A stretch of 64,000 nucleotides of DNA from contig DLMJ01000047.1 of the NCBI GenBank assembly GCA_002479255.1, forward strand, positions 81,411 to 145,410, given 5' to 3'. The position numbers and the translations under genes are program-made. The notes under the pieces were generated by a model, which ran no database searches, had not been told where the DNA came from, and worked only from the letters and a program-made list of their open reading frames with translations. Each line of letters begins with the position of its first letter. Within the stretch, counting starts at the first letter, position 1. The DNA is from Candidatus Binatus soli. GTDB taxonomy: Bacteria > Desulfobacterota > Binatia > Binatales > Binataceae. Shown here in pieces: positions 8,590 through 17,128 of this stretch.

Positions 8590-9897
8590 ATGGCGGCATC
8601 CACAGAAATCGCAGAGATCAAGGCGCGCGAGATTCTCGACTCGCGCGGAAACCCCACAATCGAAGTTGACGTGCGGCTTCGCGGCGGCGCGCTCGGCCGC
8701 GCCGCGGTACCGTCGGGCGCATCGACCGGGGTTCACGAAGCGCTCGAGCTTCGCGACGGCGACGCGAAACGCTACGGCGGCAAGGGCGTGCTGAAAGCGG
8801 TCGCCAACGTCAACCGGACGATCGCGGACAAGCTCAAGGGCGCAGACGCGGCGAATCAGAGCGCTCTTGACCGGGCGCTGATCGAACTGGACGGCACCGC
8901 GAACAAATCGAAGCTGGGCGCTAACGCGATGCTCGGCGTATCGCTCGCGGCCGCGTACGCATCTGCCGCAGCCAACGGAGTGCCGCTGTATCGGTATCTC
9001 AATCCTGACGCGCGCGTGATGCCGGTGCCGCAGATGAACGTGGTCAACGGCGGGCGTCATGCGGACTCGAGCGTCGATATGCAGGAGTTCATGATCGTGC
9101 CGGCGGGGGCGGGAAATTTCGCCGAGGCAATCCGGATGGGCGCGGAAGTGTTTCATGCACTGGCCGCCGTGCTCAAGAAACGCGGTCATTCGACCAACGT
9201 CGGCGATGAGGGCGGATTCGCGCCGAATCTCAAAAGCAACGAGGAGCCGATCGAGGTGATCCTCGAAGCGATCGCGAAGGCCGGCTACCGCCCCGGTATC
9301 GACGTGTCGCTCGCGCTCGATCCGGCGTCGAGCGAATTTTACGAAGATGGCAAGTACGTGTTCGCGCGCTCGGACAAAGGCGCGCGCAGCGCGGAGCAGA
9401 TGGTCGAGTTTTACGCGGGATGGCTGAAGAAATATCCGATCGTCTCGCTCGAGGACGGGCTGGCCGAAGACGATTGGGCGGGATGGAAAATCCTGACGCG
9501 CGAGCTCGGTGCGAAGACGCAACTGGTCGGCGATGACATCTTCGTCACCAATCCGAAATTTCTCAAACGCGGAATCGACGAGCACGTCGCGAATTCGATT
9601 CTGATCAAGCTCAACCAGATAGGCACGCTGACCGAGACGCTCGCCACGATCGAGATGGCGCGCACGGCGGGATACACCAGTGTGATTTCGCATCGCTCGG
9701 GCGAGACCGAAGACACGACGATCGCGGATCTGGTGGTCGCCACCGGCGCGGGACAAATCAAAACCGGATCGATGAGCCGGGGCGAGCGCACCGCGAAATA
9801 CAACCGGCTTTTGAGAATTGCGGAGGAGCTTGGCGCAAAGGCGCAGTATCCCGGCGCCGCGGCATTCAAGCGCGGTACGGCGGGCGGGAAATCGTGA
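8590..9897 (+). CDS. eno: Enolase
   Basis: Converts 2-phosphoglycerate to phosphoenolpyruvate in glycolysis. Diagnostic stretches are REILDSRGNPTIEVDV at the N-terminus, VGDEGGFAPNL (catalytic Glu region), SLEDGLAEDDW and GDDIFVTN (Mg ligands), LIKLNQIGTLTET (catalytic Lys) and SHRSGETEDTTIADL (phosphate-binding His-Arg-Ser). Length 435 is standard. GAGG lies 12 bases before the ATG and a sigma70-like promoter is at 8526-8555. The stop TGA overlaps the gpmI ATG by one base, so enzymes of consecutive glycolytic steps are made from one transcript. Confidence 0.97.
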   Translation: MAASTEIAEIKAREILDSRGNPTIEVDVRLRGGALGRAAVPSGASTGVHEALELRDGDAKRYGGKGVLKAVANVNRTIADKLKGADAANQSALDRALIELDGTANKSKLGANAMLGVSLAAAYASAAANGVPLYRYLNPDARVMPVPQMNVVNGGRHADSSVDMQEFMIVPAGAGNFAEAIRMGAEVFHALAAVLKKRGHSTNVGDEGGFAPNLKSNEEPIEVILEAIAKAGYRPGIDVSLALDPASSEFYEDGKYVFARSDKGARSAEQMVEFYAGWLKKYPIVSLEDGLAEDDWAGWKILTRELGAKTQLVGDDIFVTNPKFLKRGIDEHVANSILIKLNQIGTLTETLATIEMARTAGYTSVISHRSGETEDTTIADLVVATGAGQIKTGSMSRGERTAKYNRLLRIAEELGAKAQYPGAAAFKRGTAGGKS

Positions 9898-11435
9898 TGG
9901 CCACGCGGCCGCCGGTTGCAGCGCTGGTGATTTTCGACGGATGGGGAATCAGCAAGAGCAGCGCGTCAAATGCGATCGCCGCGGCGAAGACTCCCGTGAT
10001 GAACCGACTCTACGCGACGCAGGCGCACACCGAACTCGACGCGTCGGGCGAGGCGGTAGGCCTGCCGCCCGGCGTGATGGGCAATTCCGAAGTCGGGCAT
10101 CTCACCATCGGCGCGGGCCGCGTGATCTACCAGGATTTGATGCGAATCACGAAAGCGATCGAGAGCGGGGCTTTCGCGCGCAACCCGACGATTGTCGATG
10201 CGATAAAAAAGACCGTCGCGAACGGCACGACGCTGCACATCTGGGGACTGCTTTCCGACGGGAGCGTGCACAGTCATATCGATCATTTGATGGCGTTGCT
10301 CGACCTCGCTGCTGCCAATGGCGCGGGCAGGATTGCGGTTCACGCTGTGCTCGACGGGCGCGACAAACCGCCGCGCTCGGCGCTCAAGTTTATCGACCAG
10401 CTCGAAGCGAAGCTGAAACAGCTTGGGCGCGGGCGAATCGCGACGGTCACGGGACGCTACTACGCGATGGATCGCGACAAGCGATGGGAGCGAATCGAGC
10501 AAGCGTGGCGCGCGATCGTTGAAGGGGATGGATTGGCCGCGCCGAGTGCGCGCGAGGCGGTGGAGAATTCGTACGCCGCAGGCAAGAGCGATGAGTTCGT
10601 CGAGCCGCACGTGATCGGAGAGCGATCGCCGATGGCGGACGGCGACCAGGTCATCTGCTTCAACTTCCGCGCCGACCGGGCGCGCGAACTGACGGCCGCG
10701 GTCGCGCTGGGCGGATTTTCCGGGTTCCGGCGATCGCGCACTCCAAAAGTCGGCTACGTGTGTTTGACCGAATATGACCGTTCGTTCGCACTGCCGTTGG
10801 CGTTTGCACCCGAAGACGTGCGCAACACGCTCGCCGAAGTGCTGGCGCATGCGGGGCTCAGGAATTTGCGCGTCGCGGAGACGGAGAAATATGCGCACGT
10901 CACGTATTTCCTCAACGGCGGCGTCGAGAAGGCGTTCCCGCTCGAAGAGCGCGCGCTGATTCCGTCATCGAAGGTCGCGACCTACGACCTGGAGCCGGCG
11001 ATGAGGGCGGCGGCAATCGCAACCCGGGCCGCCGAGGAAATCGAAGGCGGCAAATTCGACGTGATCGTGATGAACTTCGCCAATCCCGACATGGTCGGGC
11101 ATACCGGCAAGTTCGAGGCGACGGTGTTGGCGGTCGAGGCGGCGGACGCGGCGTTGGGCGTCGTGATCGAGGCGCTGGCAAAGCGCGGTGGCGCCGCGCT
11201 GGTGACGGCGGATCACGGCAACGCGGAGTTCATGGCCGATCCCGCGACCGGACAGGCGCATACCGCGCATACGACGAATCCGGTGCCGCTGATTCTTTAC
11301 GATCCGAAATTCAAAGGGCGGCTCAAGGACGGCGGGACGCTGGCGGATGTGGCGCCGACGCTGCTCGGGATGCTCGAAGTGAAAGCGCCGGCCGAGATGA
11401 CGGGGCGCGATTTGCGGATCGATACGGCGCGCTGA
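9897..11435 (+). CDS. gpmI: 2,3-bisphosphoglycerate-independent phosphoglycerate mutase
   Basis: Interconverts 3- and 2-phosphoglycerate, the step before enolase. It is a Mn-dependent alkaline-phosphatase-fold enzyme: metal ligands lie in VIFDGWGIS and in LVTADHGNAE near the C-terminus, and the catalytic serine is in VMGNSEVGHLTIGAGR. HIWGLLSDGSVHSH and HAVLDGRDKPP are also family hallmarks. The 512 residues are normal. The ATG overlaps the eno stop (TGATG); a GTG one codon upstream is an alternative. The non-coding gap after it contains a parS-like site. Confidence 0.96.
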   Translation: MATRPPVAALVIFDGWGISKSSASNAIAAAKTPVMNRLYATQAHTELDASGEAVGLPPGVMGNSEVGHLTIGAGRVIYQDLMRITKAIESGAFARNPTIVDAIKKTVANGTTLHIWGLLSDGSVHSHIDHLMALLDLAAANGAGRIAVHAVLDGRDKPPRSALKFIDQLEAKLKQLGRGRIATVTGRYYAMDRDKRWERIEQAWRAIVEGDGLAAPSAREAVENSYAAGKSDEFVEPHVIGERSPMADGDQVICFNFRADRARELTAAVALGGFSGFRRSRTPKVGYVCLTEYDRSFALPLAFAPEDVRNTLAEVLAHAGLRNLRVAETEKYAHVTYFLNGGVEKAFPLEERALIPSSKVATYDLEPAMRAAAIATRAAEEIEGGKFDVIVMNFANPDMVGHTGKFEATVLAVEAADAALGVVIEALAKRGGAALVTADHGNAEFMADPATGQAHTAHTTNPVPLILYDPKFKGRLKDGGTLADVAPTLLGMLEVKAPAEMTGRDLRIDTAR

Positions 11436-11510
11436 TCGGGTCGCGCCGAGCAGCGCGAATTACGGCTGATTTCTCAAAAACGTGCTTATTTCCGAGGATC
11501 CAGACACGAA

Positions 11511-11526
11511 TGTTTCACGTGGAACA
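11511..11526. promoter_or_regulatory. parS-like ParB-binding site
   Basis: The 16-mer TGTTTCACGTGGAACA is the reverse complement of TGTTCCACGTGAAACA, which fits the published chromosomal parS consensus TGTTNCACGTGAAACA exactly. It lies between genes, in the gap between gpmI and the von Willebrand protein. parS sites load ParB for chromosome segregation and usually lie near the replication origin. A 16-base match of this kind is unlikely by chance in a GC-rich 64-kb window. Confidence 0.75.
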
Positions 11527-11566
11527 TTTTTAGTTCAGGAGAACAAAACGCGAACAGCGAACGCGC

Positions 11567-13651
11567 TTACCAGCGGATGACCTGTTCGTAGATCTTCGGC
11601 AACTGGCGCGGCAGCGATGCGATGTCCTCGATCACCAGGTAGCGCGACGATTGGCACATCTGGCGCAAGTAGTCGTGGCCGGTTTTGTCGACGGTGATGC
11701 AGAACGGCAGCACGCCGGCCAACTCGAGTTCCTTCAACGCGACCATCGTGTCCTGAATGCCGTAGGCGTTCGAGCGGCGATCGTGGCCGTAGTCGAAATC
11801 CTGCGGGAAGCCGTCGCTGAGCAGGATCATGTGCCTGGCGCGCGAGGACACGTCCTTGAATTTCTCGCGCACGTGGCGAATCGCGGCGCCCATCCGGGTT
11901 GAGCGCTTGGGTTCGACGGCGCCGACGCGGGCCTTCACCTCGTCGGTGAGTTCCTGATCGAATTCCTTGATCACGTAGAACTCGACGTTGTCGCGGCCGT
12001 GTCCGGAGAAGCCCATGATCGCGTACTGGTCGCCGATTTCCTCGAGCGCTTGCGCCATGATGACGAGCGCTTCCTTGTTCACGTCGATGATACGACGGGG
12101 ACGATTGGCGGTTTGCGGGCGGCGCTCCCACGCCTTCATCCAGTCGTCGGTGTCGTCATCGTTGGTATGCTTGCGCGGCTCGCGATGGACGGGCTCGTCG
12201 GTCGAAGCCGACATGTCGAGCAGGAACAGGGTGGCGACGTCGCGCGCCTCTTTCTTGCGCGCCTTGTAAAAGCGGCCATCGGGCGTCTCGCCCATCAGGC
12301 GCGCGACGCGAGCCTCGATGGTGCGATCGAGGTCGATTTCCTCGCCGTCCTCGAGTCCACGGACCATCCGGTACGAGGCGGGGCGGATGCGCTGGAAGTT
12401 GCGCCGCACGCCGGGCAGCATCTCGGCGTAGCGAATGAGCGTGTTCTCGAAGAAATCGCCCTCGTCGCCGGTCATCGGAATTTCGCGCAGCCGGCACCAG
12501 TTGCGGCGGTAATCGTTCAGCACGTAATCCCATTCGTCGTAGGCGTAGTAGGAATCCTGGCGGCCGCGGCCGATCATCAAGCGTCCCTGCCCGGTGACGG
12601 AACCGATCTCGCCGAGCTGCTCGCGCATCTGGTCGATCTCGCTGAGCTGCTTGCCCGTCAGTTGTGTCAGGTACATGCCGTCGCCGTCGGCGCTGCCGTC
12701 GCCTTGCGACGGTTTGATCTCGGCGCCCTGCTCGATGAGCTTGCGCAATTCCTCGGGCGAGAGCGCCCTGCCCTTGCCGCCCCTGGATTGCTTGCCCGAG
12801 ACGTCCATCCGAACGTTCTGATCGGGCTCGCCGCCGCCGTCGCCATCCTCGCCGTCTTCGCCTTCGCCGGCGGTCTGCGTTTCCGAGCCCTTGATTCCCT
12901 TGATCAGGTCGTTACGCATCATCTCGGCTTCTTCTTCGCTGAGCGGATCGCCCTCGCCGCGTTCGTGCGCCTCCCGAATCAGCTCCTGGAGCCAATTATA
13001 GAGGGAGCTGACCTGGCGGACGCTGGTCATGACGTCGGCGCCGCGCTCGCGAACGGGAGCGAAGTGTCTCGAAGCCATCCACACCAGCGGGGAATCCATC
13101 CCTTCGCCCGTCGCCTCGAGATCGAGCGCCGCGCGCACCAGCATCGTACTCAAGGACTCGGGATGAAGCCTTTGCAGCAGCGAGCGATTGAGGCCCGCGA
13201 TGCGCGGTGCGAGTCCGCGATAACGGCGCGCCAGTTCGGCGTCGATTCGCGCCGACTCCGCCAGCCGCATCAGAGCGCCGGCCAGGCCCGGGTCGTCGAA
13301 CGACGCGACGAAGCTGTCGATGGCCTCGACGCCGGTCTCGCCGCGCTCTTCGAAGCCCGCGATGTCCGCGAGTTTCAGCTTGAACGTGCCGAAGTCATGA
13401 CGCGCCGCCAGATGGGCGGTGGTGACGAAATAATAGATGTAAGCGTCGCCGCGAGCGCCGAAGGGTTCCAGCCGCTCGGGCAGATAGATCATTTCGCCCG
13501 GCAGGAGCGGATAGTGAAACGGCAGCATCGGGCCGCTGTTCGCAAGCGAGTCGATGCGGAACTCAAGCGGAAACAGCATCCGCATGAACTTCGTCAGCAC
13601 GCCCTTGATTTCGAACAGGTCCTGCGCTTTCTCGGCAATTTCAGTCATCAT
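11567..13651 (-). CDS. von Willebrand factor A domain protein (NorD/CobT-like)
   Basis: A 694-residue cytoplasmic protein. The C-terminal third (about 473-694) is a VWA domain with an intact MIDAS, LLDMSASTDE (D479, S481, S483). It continues with YAIMGFSGHGRDNVEF and MILLSDGFPQDFDYG. A long acidic low-complexity linker lies at about 262-280. The arrangement resembles NorD-type proteins, which work with a MoxR AAA+ ATPase to insert cofactors or remodel enzymes. No MoxR gene is next to it, so the partner must be elsewhere or absent. Two consecutive ATGs make the start; no clear ribosome site is seen. Confidence 0.8.
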   Translation of the reverse strand: MMTEIAEKAQDLFEIKGVLTKFMRMLFPLEFRIDSLANSGPMLPFHYPLLPGEMIYLPERLEPFGARGDAYIYYFVTTAHLAARHDFGTFKLKLADIAGFEERGETGVEAIDSFVASFDDPGLAGALMRLAESARIDAELARRYRGLAPRIAGLNRSLLQRLHPESLSTMLVRAALDLEATGEGMDSPLVWMASRHFAPVRERGADVMTSVRQVSSLYNWLQELIREAHERGEGDPLSEEEAEMMRNDLIKGIKGSETQTAGEGEDGEDGDGGGEPDQNVRMDVSGKQSRGGKGRALSPEELRKLIEQGAEIKPSQGDGSADGDGMYLTQLTGKQLSEIDQMREQLGEIGSVTGQGRLMIGRGRQDSYYAYDEWDYVLNDYRRNWCRLREIPMTGDEGDFFENTLIRYAEMLPGVRRNFQRIRPASYRMVRGLEDGEEIDLDRTIEARVARLMGETPDGRFYKARKKEARDVATLFLLDMSASTDEPVHREPRKHTNDDDTDDWMKAWERRPQTANRPRRIIDVNKEALVIMAQALEEIGDQYAIMGFSGHGRDNVEFYVIKEFDQELTDEVKARVGAVEPKRSTRMGAAIRHVREKFKDVSSRARHMILLSDGFPQDFDYGHDRRSNAYGIQDTMVALKELELAGVLPFCITVDKTGHDYLRQMCQSSRYLVIEDIASLPRQLPKIYEQVIRW

Positions 13652-13726
13652 CGCAATGATAATCTAATCATTGTTACAAACAGCGATATATGGATGCAAT
13701 TTGGCTCCGGCTGCGGCAGCCACGGG

Positions 13727-13767
13727 GCAAAGATTCGGCGCGCGATGTGTCGGTTACGGCGGGATTG
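13727..13767. repeat. Dispersed repeat, copy A
   Basis: A 41-base stretch that matches 15976-16016 at 37 of 41 positions (differences at offsets 16, 22, 29 and 36). It lies in the gap before the YCF48-like gene, next to a change in gene content. Confidence 0.7.
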
Positions 13768-13871
13768 CGCGTGGCAAGGCGGCGTCGATGACGCTCAAAT
13801 TGTGGGCGGAAATTGGGCTGGGGACACTGGTTTCGTGCTTGTCCCAGAGTACTACTGGTAGGGGAGCATCT

Positions 13872-15176
13872 ATGCGAATGCGAATTTGGCGGGCGCTGTG
13901 TGTAGCAGGGTTGCTGCTTGGGCTTACGGCGATGGCGCGGGCTCAACCGCCCGGGCCTGGACGCGGGCTGCCGCCAAACCCAGTCGGCGCAGCACCTGCG
14001 CTTAAGCAGCTCCTCGAGGCACCGAGACCGTCTCGGGGAGGATCGGTCGGATCCATGCAGCTGCTCGCGCCGAATGTGGGCTGGGCAACGAGTATGCAGG
14101 GGCTGCTGTGGACCTCCAACGGTGGGGCCGAATGGGAGGACATCACTCCGCCCGCTCCAAAGGATGCGCTGATCTGTGGGATTTTCTTTCTCGACACCAA
14201 CCGGGGCTGGGTACTGTTCGAGCACGGAGAGCCGGACATCCCTGGCGGGTTACAGTTCGACCTAGCCTCCACGGACAACGCCGGGGCCACCTGGTCGATG
14301 AGACACGTGACAGTCCCGGAGAGGAAATACCCGGGTATTTTGAATGGCGGGATCCTTGCATTTGCGGACTCGGTTCATGGCTGGCTGGGCTTGGGGGAAG
14401 GATTGAGCGCGGCTTCTCGCGGCACGGGCGTGCTGCTGGCGACCGGGGACGGAGGTGAAACCTGGAAACTGGCAACCGCTACCGGATGGGACAAGTTCGA
14501 TTCGGTTGGCCCGATGCTTATGCTGACGCCGGAACAGGGATGGATGGTGGGCGACGATGTCTATAACGAACTCCTTGTCACCCGCGACGGCGGCAGAACC
14601 TGGCAGAGTATCGAGCTCGAATCGCCGGTGAAAACCGACCTAATGCGGGAATATGATCGAAACGCGGAGCAGTTCGAACGATCGTTCTACCAAAAACTGC
14701 CCCCTGCTGCGGCAAAGCTTGCAGGGAAGGAGCCGCAACACCGCTCGTATGCCGCCTACGGTCTCCCCACATTCAAGGATCCCAAGCACGGCTATGTATG
14801 CGTTACCTATCCTGGAGTAGTGGTGTTGTTCGCCACCGAGGACGGCGGAGTCACTTGGAAGCCGGACAGGGTATTGGCCGGATTGCACGAAGCTCAGACG
14901 GGAGCGGTGGTGGTGTCCGCCATAGTGGACTCGACGTGGATCACCGGCAGAGTTCCGAAAGGCGGCATGCCCCAGCTCACCAAACTTGGCCCGGGCGCTA
15001 GCGCTACCGACACCACGATGCCAGCTCCTGAGGAATCGGGGGTTTTTCAAATGAGTTTCGCCACGGCGAGCCAGGGATGGGTCGTGACTAACGAGTCCAA
15101 ATTACTGTCGACCAACGACGGCGGTGCGACCTGGACCGACATCACCCCAGGCTGGCCCACAGGCGCTACCCCTTAG
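13872..15176 (+). CDS. Exported YCF48/BNR-repeat beta-propeller protein
   Basis: A 434-residue secreted protein. It begins with a signal peptide (MRMRIWRALCVAGLLLGLTA, cleavage likely after ARA). At least six Asp-box type repeats follow, for example TSNGGAEW, STDNAGATW, ATGDGGETW, TRDGGRTW, ATEDGGVTW and STNDGGATW, so a six- or seven-bladed propeller like plant HCF136/YCF48 is expected. No catalytic residues can be assigned. GGGGAG five bases before the ATG at 13872 fixes the start, although the frame is open to 13671. It stands alone between two copies of a dispersed repeat. Confidence 0.75.
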   Translation: MRMRIWRALCVAGLLLGLTAMARAQPPGPGRGLPPNPVGAAPALKQLLEAPRPSRGGSVGSMQLLAPNVGWATSMQGLLWTSNGGAEWEDITPPAPKDALICGIFFLDTNRGWVLFEHGEPDIPGGLQFDLASTDNAGATWSMRHVTVPERKYPGILNGGILAFADSVHGWLGLGEGLSAASRGTGVLLATGDGGETWKLATATGWDKFDSVGPMLMLTPEQGWMVGDDVYNELLVTRDGGRTWQSIELESPVKTDLMREYDRNAEQFERSFYQKLPPAAAKLAGKEPQHRSYAAYGLPTFKDPKHGYVCVTYPGVVVLFATEDGGVTWKPDRVLAGLHEAQTGAVVVSAIVDSTWITGRVPKGGMPQLTKLGPGASATDTTMPAPEESGVFQMSFATASQGWVVTNESKLLSTNDGGATWTDITPGWPTGATP

Positions 15177-15237
15177 CCCGCATTCGGGAGGGCGTACAAG
15201 AAAAGTTCTAATGCGGAGCGCGGCACGATGCCGCGGC

Positions 15238-15271
15238 TTCGGCTATGTGGTGCTCGGAAAGGATTCGGCGC
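15238..15271. repeat. Dispersed repeat, copy B
   Basis: A 34-base stretch identical at 31 of 34 positions to 15957-15990. It sits between the YCF48-like gene and the Ddn-like gene. Similarity ends abruptly on its right side. Confidence 0.65.
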
Positions 15272-15306
15272 TCGCCGCTGCGAGAGCGGAGACTCCCGTC
15301 AAGCCG

Positions 15307-15720
15307 CTAGCGCGGCGTGAGAAACACCACGGGGATGTCGCGTTTCGTTCCGGCCTGGTACTTATCATACTCGGGCCACTGAGCTGTCATGATCGGCCAC
15401 AGGCGCTTCTTTTCTTCGGCCGTCGCAGTCCGCGCCCGGACCGGAATCACTTTGTCCCACACCTGGATTTTCACATCGGGGTGGGCGAGCAGGTTTTTGT
15501 ACCACCCAGGATGGTCGGGCGCGCCACCTTTCGAAGCGACAATCAGATAGTTGTTGCCGTCGCGCCCATAGATCAGCGGGAACTTTTTCGTCTCGCCAGA
15601 TTTCCGCCCGATCGTGTGCAGCACCAGAACACTGGTGTTGTTCCAATCGTGGCCAGTCTTACCGCCGGTCGCCTCGTACTGGCGGACGTGCTCGTCTCCG
15701 AACAGGCTGTAGTCAGGCAT
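15307..15720 (-). CDS. Ddn-like deazaflavin (F420)-dependent oxidoreductase family protein
   Basis: A 137-residue single-domain split-barrel protein of the nitroreductase/deazaflavin family (Ddn, Rv3547-like). Visible family features are VLVLHTIGRKSGE, then YLIVASKGGAPDHPGWYKNL and LLAHPDVKIQV. Relatives bind F420 and reduce quinones or nitro compounds, so a reductase role using F420H2 is inferred. ATGs at 15726 and 15720 are both possible and neither has a good ribosome site; MPDYSLFGDEHV is the typical family start. It is flanked by repeat copies B and C. Confidence 0.8.
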   Translation of the reverse strand: MPDYSLFGDEHVRQYEATGGKTGHDWNNTSVLVLHTIGRKSGETKKFPLIYGRDGNNYLIVASKGGAPDHPGWYKNLLAHPDVKIQVWDKVIPVRARTATAEEKKRLWPIMTAQWPEYDKYQAGTKRDIPVVFLTPR

Positions 15721-15956
15721 ACGCATAGACTGCCACGTTGGCAGCCCTCTGGCCACCGCTGTCGTTACCGAGAATCAACTCCAAACGTATTGATTTGAAT
15801 AGCTGGAATCGGAGCGGCAGGTGCCGGTGCACGACGCTAATCCTCTGGACTAACTGCCGGAATCCCCCAACCTGATCACCTCTGTTAGGCGGGACAGATC
15901 GCGGACACAATCCTGAAATAACGCCCGCAGGTTCGCGGCAAAATTGGGGGCACCGG

Positions 15957-16016
15957 TTCGGCTATCTGGTGCTCGGCAAAGATTCGGCGCACGATGCGTC
16001 GGTCACGGCGAGATTG
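15957..16016. repeat. Dispersed repeat, copy C (longest)
   Basis: A 60-base unit. Its left 34 bases match copy B at 31 of 34 positions and its right 41 bases match copy A at 37 of 41, so it joins both and is the most complete copy seen. Confidence 0.7.
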
Positions 16017-16029
16017 GGGGGCAGATGGC

Positions 16030-16048
16030 GGGCGCGAAGGCCGCGCCC
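16030..16048. repeat. GC-rich hairpin next to repeat copy C
   Basis: Arms GGGCGCG and CGCGCCC enclose the loop AAGGC. There is no following T-run on either strand. It adjoins repeat copy C and may be part of the same element. Confidence 0.4.
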
Positions 16049-16196
16049 CTTCTTCGGGCGGCATATGGTCGGCACCGCAAGGGTACATCCGGTTCGTGAA
16101 CTCTTTTCGTGTCGCCCGTCATGCCCGGTGTCGCTCTGGGGTACCGACACGCGCACGTGGTAAACGCTTCGGCTTACGCGTTCGATCCGATGTGGA

Positions 16197-16703
16197 TCAG
16201 CGTTTCTCTTGACGAGCACTCGTTGTCCGGAGACCCCCGTTTTGATTGCGAGGCCGTGAAATACGGAATACCGGCAATATCAGTGGAGGCAACCCCATTC
16301 GCACTGAGACGTTCTGAATTAACTCCCGCCAATATGGCCAAGCGTTATATACTCCGTTAACATTGGAGAACCGCGATAAGTCTCGCATGGAGAACTGGTC
16401 AATCTTGGGCAGGCGATAGTGCAGTTCGAACGTCGCCCGTACTGAGAGCATGGTCAGAGGTCGGCGAGAACCTCCTCCGCTTCGAGGCCCTGCGGCCGAA
16501 ACTGCACGCACCCTTACCTCGGCCGCAACATCAAATCCTTCTGCGGTCTTATCAATGACCCGGGCTGAATGCCCCACATCTACCGACGTTATCGGCACCT
16601 TTCCTTTGGGCGGGCTGCCAGAGGCCACTAATTCCCGGAGACGCACGCCTGATAGTTCGACGGAGTCAATGATTTCTCTCAGCCGCTGCGGAGAATTGCT
16701 CAT
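16197..16703 (-). CDS. SecB-like chaperone of a TAC toxin-antitoxin module
   Basis: A 168-residue protein resembling the SecB-like chaperone of toxin-antitoxin-chaperone systems (Mycobacterium tuberculosis Rv1957). The C-terminal signature is NAWPYWRELIQNV (120-132) then RMGLPPLILPVF (135-146), matching the YPYIREYV and LALPPLTL segments of Rv1957. An N-terminal strand VELSGVRLRELVAS matches its first beta strand. The residues between about 70 and 82 form a Gly/Ser/Arg-rich loop. Its ATG overlaps the antitoxin stop (ATGA), so it is translationally coupled. The expected role is to bind the antitoxin C-terminus and protect it. Assignment rests on motif reading. Confidence 0.75.
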   Translation of the reverse strand: MSNSPQRLREIIDSVELSGVRLRELVASGSPPKGKVPITSVDVGHSARVIDKTAEGFDVAAEVRVRAVSAAGPRSGGGSRRPLTMLSVRATFELHYRLPKIDQFSMRDLSRFSNVNGVYNAWPYWRELIQNVSVRMGLPPLILPVFRISRPRNQNGGLRTTSARQEKR

Positions 16704-17128
16704 GCGGCGTATCGCTCACCGTCGGCCGGGACACTCTCCCAGATTTGGCCACGAATCGAATAGCGTGGCTTGCCAGTTGGCCACGAGTGCAGCCGCAGAG
16801 GGCGGACCTGCCGTGCTCGTTTACTCTTCGTCACTTGATCGCTTTCAACCCCAATCGTCAGCGAAACACCAACAGCGTCGGCAACGTCGGCGACCGTGCG
16901 TAGCGTGAGATTGCGCCCGCCGGCCAAAAGCTGCGAAATAAAGCCCTTAGTCTTCCCAAGGCGCTTCGCGACTTCCGATCTCGTCAGCCCAGATTCTTGG
17001 ATAGCGGCTGACAAAGCTTCCGTCACTTCCAGAATCAATTCTTCTTGTCTGAGGAGTCGTCGATTTTCGGTCGAAGACCGTTCGAAGCGCTCGACTTCGG
17101 TCGGACCAGGCAATCTTTCAATGTCCAT
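16700..17128 (-). CDS. HigA-like XRE-family antitoxin with C-terminal chaperone-addiction-like tail
   Basis: A 142-residue protein with one helix-turn-helix domain (about residues 37-91, GLTRSEVAKRLGKTKGFISQ). A tail of roughly 46 residues follows, with W116, W130 and several aromatic and basic residues. In TAC systems such a tail (ChAD) makes the antitoxin depend on the SecB-like chaperone. The ATG at 17128 is preferred because GAGG lies six bases before it; ATGs at 17149 and 17140 are possible. It overlaps the toxin stop by 11 bases and the chaperone start by 4. Confidence 0.78.
   Translation of the reverse strand: MDIERLPGPTEVERFERSSTENRRLLRQEELILEVTEALSAAIQESGLTRSEVAKRLGKTKGFISQLLAGGRNLTLRTVADVADAVGVSLTIGVESDQVTKSKRARQVRPLRLHSWPTGKPRYSIRGQIWESVPADGERYAA

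Larger units (their letters stand above)
15721..16196. other. Intergenic region carrying repeat copy C and a hairpin
   Basis: No gene is convincing in this stretch of about 475 bases. It contains repeat copy C (15957-16016) and a GC-rich hairpin just after it (16030-16048). Short open frames here read through the repeat and show no recognisable protein features. Confidence 0.5.

Noticed and set aside
11999..13861. 620-codon plus-strand frame opposite the VWA gene
   Set aside because: Antisense to a gene with an intact MIDAS and acidic linker; its protein has no recognisable features.
13671..13871. Upstream extension of the YCF48-like gene
   Set aside because: The extension reads through repeat copy A and would bury the signal peptide; GGGGAG before the ATG at 13872 marks the true start.
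16109..16360. 83-codon plus-strand frame near the TAC module
   Set aside because: It crosses the 3' end of the SecB-like gene in antisense, has no ribosome site and no recognisable motif.
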